Source: Cellulomonas sp. NS3 | GTDB lineage: Bacteria > Actinomycetota > Actinomycetes > Actinomycetales > Cellulomonadaceae | DNA length: 64,000 nucleotides | Assembly (NCBI RefSeq): GCF_024757985.1 | Contig: NZ_CP103289.1 | Span: forward strand, 3,038,001-3,102,000 | Reading direction: 5' to 3' | The notes under the pieces: model-generated | The model's input: only the letters and a program-made list of their open reading frames with translations | Database searches by the model: none | Told to the model about the DNA's origin: nothing | Part shown: one piece after another, positions 9,955 through 17,374 of the stretch | Layout: each line of letters opens with the position of its first letter | Numbering within the stretch: position 1 is the first letter of the stretch | Translations under genes and position numbers: made by a program

Positions 9955-11487
9955 TCAGCCCAGCGCACGGTGCTCGTCCCCGGTCGTCAGCACGAGGTGC
10001 CCCGCGACGGCGCGCACGTGGCGCGTCTCCGGCGGGACGGGGACCGACCAGTACCGCACGCCGTCCGGCACCCCGCGCCCGACGAGGTGCGTCGACCCGC
10101 CCGGGCCGAGCCCCGGGCCCAGCACCAGGGCGCCGTCCGTCAGGGGCGGCCACGGCAGCGGCGCGCCGAGCTCCTCGTCCCACACCTCCGCCCCGGTGCG
10201 CGCGTCCACGACCCCGTAGCGGCTCGCGCCCGCGACGACGAGGCGGTGGTCGACGACGATCTCGGGGTCGAGCGCCGTGGTCGCACGCCACCGCTCCTCG
10301 CCCGTCGCGGCGTCGTAGCCCACCACCGCGTGGCCCGCGTCGAGCACGACGAGCCCGGGCTCGGACCCGTCGTCGACGGCGAGCGGCGCCGGGAGCCCGG
10401 GCACGTCCGCCGTGACGGCCCCCGCCGTGGCGTGCACCGCTCCGCCCTGGGCCGGCGACCACGTCCCGAAGCCCGCACGCAGGGGCACGACGCGCAGGAA
10501 GCTGAAGTCGGGTGCGGCCGTCAGCTCCGTGCCGTCGGCGACGTCGAGCACGCGGGTCGCAGACCCGGCGACCACGACGAGCCCGCGCGTGACCTCGACG
10601 GACGTGAGCGCCCGCACGCTCGTCCCGCGGATCGGCACGGGGCTGCGCCACCCCCACCGGACCGCTCCGGTCGCGCCGTCCCGCCGGGCGGCGACGACGT
10701 GCTCGTCGCCGTCGACCGACACGACGACGACGTCGTCCCCCACCCGCCCGGCCGCCACCAGCTCACCGAGCAGGGTCCACGTCCCGAGCGCGGACCCGTC
10801 CCGCGCGGACAGGGCGACGACCCGGGTCTCGGGCAGGGCGACCTCGACCTCCGAGAACGCCGCGACGTCACCGGAGGCGACCGTGCCGTCCGGGTCGTCG
10901 GCGTACAGCGGGTCCGGGTCGGTCGCGAGGCAGACCACCACGGCGCCGACGTCGACGCCCGGGTCGGGGCAGCGCACCGGTCCCGACTCCATCGCCGCCC
11001 CGGCCGCCGGCGCCACGTCGGCCGTCCATCGCGCCTCACCGGTGCGCACGTCGTGCGCGGTCGCGTGCCAGGCGTCCGTGCGGGGCTGCACCACGACGAG
11101 CAGCCCGCGCGCGACGAGGAGCTGGTCCCCGGGCGCCGCAGGCGCGGTCCACAGCACCTCGGGCGGCCCGTCGAGCGGACGCACCACGCCGGGCACCGCC
11201 GCGAGGCGTTCCGCGCGCTCGCGGTCCCGCTGCGTCCCCACCGCGCCGACCGCGGCCACCGCGACGACGAGGGCGACAGGCACGGGCCACCAGCGGCGCA
11301 GGAGGTGCCGCACGTCCGGTGCGGGCGGCGGGGCGGCCCCCGCGCCGTCGTCTGCGACGAGCACGTCGTCCGGGGGCCGGACCTCCGTGGGTGGCTGCGG
11401 GTGCCGTCGCCGCGCGCCCGTGTCCGGGAGGTCCTCCTCGAGGATCTCGACGGGCTGCATCCTCGCAGCGGGCCGCACGGGCGCCAT
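9955..11487 (-). CDS. Membrane-anchored PQQ-like beta-propeller protein, tandem copy 3
   Basis: 510 residues with the shared opening MQPVEILEEDLPD near residue 10, one membrane span (WWPVPVALVVAVAAVGAVG near residues 70-90) and a blade-repeat ectodomain (TAHDVRTGEARWTADV, VVGYDAATGEERWRATT, VVDARTGAEVWDEELG). ATG at 11487 is seven bases downstream of TAGAGT at 11500-11495, in which TAG is also the stop codon of the RDD-FHA gene. An internal ATG at 11460 has GAGG immediately adjacent and is the alternative. Being first of the three copies downstream of RDD-FHA, it may be co-transcribed with that gene and also have its own start. The ligand is unknown. Confidence 0.78.
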   Translation of the reverse strand: MAPVRPAARMQPVEILEEDLPDTGARRRHPQPPTEVRPPDDVLVADDGAGAAPPPAPDVRHLLRRWWPVPVALVVAVAAVGAVGTQRDRERAERLAAVPGVVRPLDGPPEVLWTAPAAPGDQLLVARGLLVVVQPRTDAWHATAHDVRTGEARWTADVAPAAGAAMESGPVRCPDPGVDVGAVVVCLATDPDPLYADDPDGTVASGDVAAFSEVEVALPETRVVALSARDGSALGTWTLLGELVAAGRVGDDVVVVSVDGDEHVVAARRDGATGAVRWGWRSPVPIRGTSVRALTSVEVTRGLVVVAGSATRVLDVADGTELTAAPDFSFLRVVPLRAGFGTWSPAQGGAVHATAGAVTADVPGLPAPLAVDDGSEPGLVVLDAGHAVVGYDAATGEERWRATTALDPEIVVDHRLVVAGASRYGVVDARTGAEVWDEELGAPLPWPPLTDGALVLGPGLGPGGSTHLVGRGVPDGVRYWSVPVPPETRHVRAVAGHLVLTTGDEHRALG

Positions 11488-11497
11488 GAGGCCGACT

Positions 11498-12694
11498 CTA
11501 GGCCAGCCGGCGCTCCACCGGCGGGGGGACCACGCGCAGCCCGCAGTCGCCGAACGACACCGTCGACCCGAGCGGGACGCGCACCCGCTGCTCGACCCCG
11601 CACACGATCTGCTGGCCGTCGGCGAGCGTCACGAGGGTCCCGTTCGTCGAGCCGCGGTCGGCGACCCACAGGCCGCGGTCGTCGACGCCGAGCTGCAGGT
11701 GCGTCTTGGACACCGAGCGGCCCGGGTCGACGACCCGCACGAGCTGCTCGGCGCCGGTCCCGACGGGGTTGCGGCCGACGAGCACGGTGCCGTCGACCGT
11801 CACGGTCCGCCCGTCGCTCAGCTCGAGCGCGACGGCCCGCGGGTCGAGCGGCTCGGGCGGGGCCGGGCGCTCGTCGGCGCGCAGGGGCGAGCGCCGGGTC
11901 TCCTCGAGCGCGGGGTCGAGCGCGAACACCGCGGGCCGCAGCATCGGGATCGCGCGCGTGTCGACGTCGGGCGCGACGCCGGGCTCGCCGAGCGGCGGCA
12001 GCACGAGCGACGGTCCGGCGCCGCGGCGCTCGGCGAGCAGCGCACCCAGCCGGCGGCTCCCCACGTCCTGCGGGTCGGCGGTGCGGACGGCCTCCGCGGT
12101 CTCGGCCGCGGCGACCGGCGACCAGTCCTCGTGGGGCGTCGACCGGGGCGTCACCAGGTGCGGGCGCACCGGGCCGCCGGTGCGCACGCGCGACCCGCGC
12201 GCGCCGTCGCGTCGTCCGGTGAGCGGGACCTCGACCGTGCGCAGGTCGACGACCTCGCCGCCGGCGACACGGTCGTGCCAGCCCCGGTTGCGGCCCGTGC
12301 GGTCGAGCAGCGGGGACGCGAGCACGACGAGCGAGCCGACGAGCACGACGGAGCCGGCGGCGACGACGAGGCTGCGCAGCAGCACGCGCGTGAGGCCCAG
12401 CGGACGCCCGGTGCGGGCGTCGACCGTGCGCAGGTGCAGCACGCGCCGACCGAGCGTCCACCCGAGGGTCCCGTGGGTCCACCACTGCACGAGCGCCTGC
12501 ACGAGCAGCAGGGCCCACGCGCCGATCAGGACGCCCGGGGAGGTCGGCGTCGCCGCCGGGCCGGACCCGAGGTCCCGCGCCGTCCGGAGCGCGACGGCGA
12601 GGACCACGCCGCCGCCCAGCACGAGGGCCACGGCCTGGTCGAGCAGGAACGCGGCGGCGCGACGTCCGAGCGACGCCGGTGCGGGGTGGCTCAT
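11498..12694 (-). CDS. RDD-family membrane protein fused to a C-terminal FHA domain
   Basis: 398 residues. The N-terminal RDD domain shows GRRAAAFLLDQ followed by two or three membrane spans, GTLGWTLGRRVLHLRTVDARTGRP and a further span, ending NRGWHDRVAGGEVVDLR. A linker of roughly 150 residues leads to an FHA domain with GRNPVG, the phosphothreonine-binding SVSKTHL and DRGSTNGT, all key positions intact. FHA domains bind phospho-Thr, so this protein can recruit a phosphorylated partner, probably a product of the kinase in the same locus, to the membrane. ATG at 12694 overlaps the upstream stop (ATGA), so it is translated with the transglutaminase-like gene. Confidence 0.88.
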   Translation of the reverse strand: MSHPAPASLGRRAAAFLLDQAVALVLGGGVVLAVALRTARDLGSGPAATPTSPGVLIGAWALLLVQALVQWWTHGTLGWTLGRRVLHLRTVDARTGRPLGLTRVLLRSLVVAAGSVVLVGSLVVLASPLLDRTGRNRGWHDRVAGGEVVDLRTVEVPLTGRRDGARGSRVRTGGPVRPHLVTPRSTPHEDWSPVAAAETAEAVRTADPQDVGSRRLGALLAERRGAGPSLVLPPLGEPGVAPDVDTRAIPMLRPAVFALDPALEETRRSPLRADERPAPPEPLDPRAVALELSDGRTVTVDGTVLVGRNPVGTGAEQLVRVVDPGRSVSKTHLQLGVDDRGLWVADRGSTNGTLVTLADGQQIVCGVEQRVRVPLGSTVSFGDCGLRVVPPPVERRLA

Positions 12695-15090
12695 GAGCGG
12701 GGTCCTTGCTCGTGGGTCGACGGGGTGTCCGGGGTCGCGCGCCGCCGGACGCGGCGCAGCGGCCGTCCGGGCGGTCCGCCGGCGCGCGGCACCCGCCGGG
12801 AGCGACGCAGCGACGCGAGCGACACCCGGGCCCGCACGCGGCGGCCCCACGGCAGCGCGCCGTGCATCTCGGTGACCGCCTGCTCGACCCGCCGCCAGTA
12901 CGCGGCCGCCTCGGCGAGGGTCGGCGCGCCGGGACCGAACACCGCGGCGTCCGCCTCGGCCGCCAGCCGGCCCACGACGGAGCCGGCCCGCTGCGCGGAC
13001 CACGCGGCCCCCGCACCCGCGACCCCCGACAGCGCGCGCGTGAGCTCGTCCGCGGTCTCGCGCCGCGTCGCGAGCGGCGACGGCGGGTGGCGCAGGTCGC
13101 GCGCGGCGTCGAGCACCTCGTCCCAGCCGCCGGCCACACGCACCACGGCGTCCGGGTGGTCCCGGCGCCGGCGCCGGCGCCGGGCCTTGAGCACGAGGAC
13201 GAGGACGAGCGGGCCGAGCAGCACGACCAGCGGGATCGCGACGACACCGGCCACACGCGCGACGCGCAGCCACACCGGACCGCCCTGGTCGCCGGAGTCC
13301 GGGTCCTCGGCCTGCGGCTGCTCGGTGTCGTCCTCGGGCGGGGTGACGGGCTCGGGCGGCGGGGGCGGCGGCTGGACGACCTGCGGCTCGGGGTCGGACG
13401 GCTTGGTCGTCGACTCCTCCTGCGGCGTCTGCGAGCGCGGCGGGGTCGGGTCGAACGGGACCCAGCCGTGGCCCGTGAAGGCCACCTCGACCCACGCCTC
13501 GACGTCGTCGCCCGTGACGGTCATCGACTCGGCGCCGCGCTCCTCCTCGCCGGGCACGAAGCCCAGCACGACGCGCGACGGCAGACCCATCTCCCGGGCC
13601 ATGAGGGCCATCGCCGACGCGTACTGCTCGCCGTCGCCGACCATGAGCTCCGAGCCGAGCAGCGTCGTCAGCCGGTCGGCGCCGTGGCCGGACAGCGACG
13701 GCGTGTCCCCCGCCTCGGTCAGTCCGTGGCTGAAGAAGCCTCCCTCGGCGAGCGCCTTCTCGAGGCTCCGCGCGATCTGCACGGGCGACCCGGCGTCGCG
13801 GGCGACGTCCGCCGCGGTCGCGCGGATCACGTCGGGCACCCCGGTCTCGTCGGGGACGACGACCGGCGCGGGCGGCGCCTCGCCGACCGTCGCGTCGTCG
13901 GGCACCGGCGGCACCACGGCGTCGACCGTGTACCGCAGGCCGCGCTCGACCCCGCCGGTCAGCACGGCGGCGCCCGTCGCGTCGTTGTAGCGCAGGTCGC
14001 CCGCGACGACCGGGTCCTCGAAGCGCACGGCGGTCGCCTGGCCCACGGTCGGCAGCCACACGCCCGAGAGCGTCTCGACCTCGATGGTGACCTCGGCGCG
14101 CTCGCCGCGGGTCGTGGTCTCGATGGTCTCGCCGACGCGCCGGAACTCCCCCGAGCCCTGCGCGGAGCCGTCACCCGCGACGTTCCACACGACGCCGTCG
14201 AACTGGTCCATCGTCGCGAGGCGCACGCGCGCGCCGGCCGGCAGGCCGCTCACCGTGAACAGCGGGTCGTCCTTGGCCTTGACGAGCTTGCGGAACCCCG
14301 AGAGCGGGCTCGGGTACGCCCGCGGGTCGAACGGCGGGACGAGCTCGTCGCGCAGCACGTACCGCGGCGTCGAGCCGGTCACGAGGGGCCCACCGAGGGC
14401 GCCGCACCCTGCGACGACGGCGACCAGCACGCCGAGCGCGACGAACCGGCGCGGCCGCACCCCGCCCGCGCGCCACGCGGCCCACCCGACGAGCACCGCG
14501 GCGAGGCCGAGGCCGGTCGCGACGGGCGCGACCACCTGACGCGTCCCGAGCAGCACGGCGCCGACGAGCGCGACGCCCGGGACGACGGCCGCCAGCGCCG
14601 CGCGGCCCGGGGCGCGCACGCGCAGCGCGGTCGCGGTCGCCGTCGCCGACCCGACGAGCGCGAGCAGGAACGGCACCGCGAGCAGCGCGTCGCTGGTCCC
14701 GACCGGCGGCTGGAGCGTGAGGACCTGCTTCCAGGACGCCGTCGCGCCGACTGCGAGCTCGGTGAGCGTGCGCAGGGTCGGGACGACGCCGGCGACGGTC
14801 GTGCTCGGGGCCGCGAGCGCACCGCCCGCGAGGAAGTACGCGAGCACGACGAGCGCCACCACGACGATCGCGGACCAGCGCCGGAGCGCCCCGACGACGC
14901 CGATCGCGGTGCCCAGCAGGAGCCCGCCCACGAGCGCGGGGACGGCCGCCCGCGCGCCGTAGACCGGCACGAGCGGCACGAGCGCGACCGCGAGCGCGCC
15001 GACGAGCAGCACGACGTCGACGACCGCGGGCCACCCTCCGCGGGGCGGGGCGCCGCGGGGTGCCCGGGGCGGGGACCCGGCACCGGCCAT
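12691..15090 (-). CDS. TgpA-like transglutaminase-fold membrane protein, catalytic residues lost
   Basis: 799 residues. The N-terminal half has about six membrane spans (DUF3488/TgpA type), then an extracytoplasmic transglutaminase-like core, one further span (GVVAIPLVVLLGPLVLVLVLKA) and a cytoplasmic DUF4129-like tail. In active relatives the core reads GxCEQFA and HAWVEV. Here it reads GDGEQYASAMALMARE, with Gly where the nucleophilic Cys belongs, and VEAWVEVAFTG, with Glu where the His belongs; only the FDPTP Asp remains. It is therefore predicted to be non-catalytic and to act as a binding or scaffold domain. It overlaps the DUF58 stop by one base (TGATG) and the RDD-FHA start by four. 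TgpA, MoxR and DUF58 are a recurrent bacterial trio. Confidence 0.88.
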   Translation of the reverse strand: MAGAGSPPRAPRGAPPRGGWPAVVDVVLLVGALAVALVPLVPVYGARAAVPALVGGLLLGTAIGVVGALRRWSAIVVVALVVLAYFLAGGALAAPSTTVAGVVPTLRTLTELAVGATASWKQVLTLQPPVGTSDALLAVPFLLALVGSATATATALRVRAPGRAALAAVVPGVALVGAVLLGTRQVVAPVATGLGLAAVLVGWAAWRAGGVRPRRFVALGVLVAVVAGCGALGGPLVTGSTPRYVLRDELVPPFDPRAYPSPLSGFRKLVKAKDDPLFTVSGLPAGARVRLATMDQFDGVVWNVAGDGSAQGSGEFRRVGETIETTTRGERAEVTIEVETLSGVWLPTVGQATAVRFEDPVVAGDLRYNDATGAAVLTGGVERGLRYTVDAVVPPVPDDATVGEAPPAPVVVPDETGVPDVIRATAADVARDAGSPVQIARSLEKALAEGGFFSHGLTEAGDTPSLSGHGADRLTTLLGSELMVGDGEQYASAMALMAREMGLPSRVVLGFVPGEEERGAESMTVTGDDVEAWVEVAFTGHGWVPFDPTPPRSQTPQEESTTKPSDPEPQVVQPPPPPPEPVTPPEDDTEQPQAEDPDSGDQGGPVWLRVARVAGVVAIPLVVLLGPLVLVLVLKARRRRRRRDHPDAVVRVAGGWDEVLDAARDLRHPPSPLATRRETADELTRALSGVAGAGAAWSAQRAGSVVGRLAAEADAAVFGPGAPTLAEAAAYWRRVEQAVTEMHGALPWGRRVRARVSLASLRRSRRVPRAGGPPGRPLRRVRRRATPDTPSTHEQGPRS

Positions 15091-16238
15091 CAGCTCACCA
15101 CCCGGCGCAGGACGCGCGGCAGGTCGTCGAGGGTGCCCAGGGTCGCGAGGCTCAGCGACCCCTGCGTGCGCACCTGCACCTCCTCGCCGGCCGTGCAGCG
15201 CATGACGACCGTGCGGGTCCCCACGGGTACGTGCCGCGCGCCGGCGCGCAGGTCGCCCGCGGACGGGACCGAGCCGGTCACGAGCACCGCGACGGACGCC
15301 TCGGGGGCGTCGCGCGCGACGCGCCGCCCGAGCGCGGACATCCCGGTGCCGCCGATCGTGAGCTGCACGCCCGCGCAGTCGTCGAGCAGGAGCGGCGGGG
15401 TCTCCACGCGCAGGCGGCCCGCACCGACGAGCACGGCGAGGTCGCGCTCCTCGCGCAGCGTCTGGACGCCGAGCGACGCGACGGTCGAGACGGCGAGCTC
15501 GAACTCGTCGTCGTCGGCGTAGTCGCGCGGGTCGGTCGAGAGCGCGAGCGCGGTCTGCGTGCGCCGGGTGTCCTCGAACTGCTTGACCATGAGCGCGCCG
15601 CGGCGGGCGGTCGTGCGCCAGTGGATGTAGCGGCGGTCGTCGCCCGCGACGTAGTCGCGCAGGGCGTGGAACGACAGGTCGCTGTCGGACAGGTCCCGCG
15701 TCGACTGCCCCTCGAGGTCGCGCAGGAGCCCCGCGCTCGCACCCGCGAGCGACACGAGCTCGGGGTGCACGTAGAGCTCGACGGGCTCCGTCCAGCGCAC
15801 GCGCCGCCGGGCGAGGCCCAGCGGGTCGCCCCGCACCGAGCGCACCGGGCCGACGACGACGACCGCACGCCGCGACGTCGGGATCGCGAAGATGTCGTCG
15901 TGCTCGACGCCCGGGCCCAGCGAGGGCAGCGCGAGGTCGGCGGCACCCGCACCGACGGGCAGCTCGATGCGCGCCGGGAGCGATCGCCGACGGGCGACGT
16001 TGCGCACCGCGAGCCGCCCGACCGCGCGCTCGCCGACGCGCACGCGCCGGTCCGCGAGGTCGAGCTCGACCGCGAACCGCTCCCGCCCGACCGTCATGAG
16101 CAGCGCGACCACGACGAGCCCCGCGAGTGCGGCTCCACCCACGGCGAGCTCGAGCCAGCCGAGCACCCGCCCCAGCACGAGGCCGACGACCGCGGCGACC
16201 GCGGCCGCCCAGCCGGCACCGGAGACGCGCAGGGCCAC
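15090..16238 (-). CDS. DUF58 domain-containing membrane protein
   Basis: 382 residues. Two hydrophobic segments at the N-terminus (AAAVAAVVGLVLGRVLGW and AALAGLVVVALLMTVG) are followed by a beta-rich part. The DUF58 signature comes next: DLSFHALRDYVAGDDRRYIHWRTT, then GALMVKQFEDTRR. The remainder resembles a vWA fold, as in other DUF58 proteins. The GTG at 16238 lies two bases after the MoxR stop, and the gene stop overlaps the next start. DUF58 proteins are partners of MoxR AAA+ ATPases and are thought to be remodelled or activated by them at the membrane. The molecular substrate is not known. Confidence 0.9.
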   Translation of the reverse strand: MALRVSGAGWAAAVAAVVGLVLGRVLGWLELAVGGAALAGLVVVALLMTVGRERFAVELDLADRRVRVGERAVGRLAVRNVARRRSLPARIELPVGAGAADLALPSLGPGVEHDDIFAIPTSRRAVVVVGPVRSVRGDPLGLARRRVRWTEPVELYVHPELVSLAGASAGLLRDLEGQSTRDLSDSDLSFHALRDYVAGDDRRYIHWRTTARRGALMVKQFEDTRRTQTALALSTDPRDYADDDEFELAVSTVASLGVQTLREERDLAVLVGAGRLRVETPPLLLDDCAGVQLTIGGTGMSALGRRVARDAPEASVAVLVTGSVPSAGDLRAGARHVPVGTRTVVMRCTAGEEVQVRTQGSLSLATLGTLDDLPRVLRRVVS

Positions 16239-16240
16239 CG

Positions 16241-17374
16241 TCAGGCCGCCCGCTGCGCCGGAGGTGGCGTGGACGCGACGATCCGCTCGATGACCTGCAC
16301 CGAGGTCACGCCTGCGAACTCGGCCTCGGTGTCGAGCACGAGGCGGTGCGCGAGGATCGGCACGGCGAGCGCCTTGATGTCGTCGGGCACCACGAACCCG
16401 CGCCCGTCGGACGCGGCCCAGACCTTCGAGCAGCGCACGAGCGCGAGCCCGCCGCGCACGGACGCCCCGAGCGCGGTCTGCGCGTCCTCGCGCGTGGCCT
16501 CGAGCAGGCGCGCGACGTAGTCGAGCACCGCGGCGTCGATGTGCACGGTGCCCGCGAGGTCGGCCATGTCGGCGACGGCCTTGGTCGTGATCTTGGGCTG
16601 CAGGCCCGTCGTGCGGTCCTTGGCGCCCGCGAGGATCTCCACGGTCGACGCGCGGTCCGGGTACCCGAGCGAGGTCTTGATCAGGAAACGGTCGAGCTGG
16701 GCCTCGGGGAGCCGGTAGGTCCCGGCCTGCTCGATCGGGTTCTGCGTCGCGATGACCATGAAGGGACGCCCGACCGGGTGCGTCACGCCGTCGACGGTGA
16801 CCTGCCCCTCCTCCATGACCTCGAGCAGCGCGGACTGCGTCTTGGGCGACGCGCGGTTGATCTCGTCCGCGAGGAGCACCGAGGTGAAGACCGGGCCGGG
16901 GTGGAACTCGAAGCGCCCGGTGCCCTGGTCGTAGATCGTCACGCCCGTGACGTCGCTCGGCAGGAGGTCGGGCGTGAACTGGATGCGGTGGTGCGTACCC
17001 TGGACGGTCGCCGCGATCGCCTTCGCGAGGGACGTCTTGCCGGTGCCCGGGGCGTCCTCGAGCAGCAGGTGCCCGTCGGAGAGCATCGCGGTCAGCGCGA
17101 GGCGCACGGCGTGCTCCTTGCCGAGGACGGCGCGGCCCACGTTGGCCACGAGCGCGCCGAAGGTCTCGGCGAACCACGTCGTCTGTTCGGGGGTCATCGG
17201 GGCTCGGGTCTCCTTGGTGGTGGCCGTGGCGGGCGTGGTGGCCCTCGCGGCCAGGGCGGCGGTGGCCGTGGCGGTCGGGCGGGTCGTCGGGCTGGCGAGG
17301 GGCGAGGGCGGCTCGGGGGCCGGCTGCGGCGGGCGGGCGGGCTCGGCGGGTCCGTAGCGGGCGTCGGGGGTCAT
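16241..17374 (-). CDS. MoxR-family AAA+ ATPase
   Basis: 377 residues if the ATG at 17374, which overlaps the stop of the giant Fn3 gene (ATGA), is used. The first 59 residues are then a Pro/Ala/Thr-rich extension. An internal ATG at 17197 (MTPEQTTWFA), preceded at some distance by AAGGAG, would give a typical 318-residue MoxR. The AAA+ core shows Walker A DAPGTGKTS, the FTPDLLPSDVTG motif, Walker B LLADEINRASPKTQ, sensor-type ATQNPIEQAGTYRLPEAQLDRF and a C-terminal lid. MoxR ATPases act as chaperone-like activators of vWA/DUF58 partners, matching the next gene. The tight overlaps either side argue for co-translation in one operon. Confidence 0.93.
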   Translation of the reverse strand: MTPDARYGPAEPARPPQPAPEPPSPLASPTTRPTATATAALAARATTPATATTKETRAPMTPEQTTWFAETFGALVANVGRAVLGKEHAVRLALTAMLSDGHLLLEDAPGTGKTSLAKAIAATVQGTHHRIQFTPDLLPSDVTGVTIYDQGTGRFEFHPGPVFTSVLLADEINRASPKTQSALLEVMEEGQVTVDGVTHPVGRPFMVIATQNPIEQAGTYRLPEAQLDRFLIKTSLGYPDRASTVEILAGAKDRTTGLQPKITTKAVADMADLAGTVHIDAAVLDYVARLLEATREDAQTALGASVRGGLALVRCSKVWAASDGRGFVVPDDIKALAVPILAHRLVLDTEAEFAGVTSVQVIERIVASTPPPAQRAA

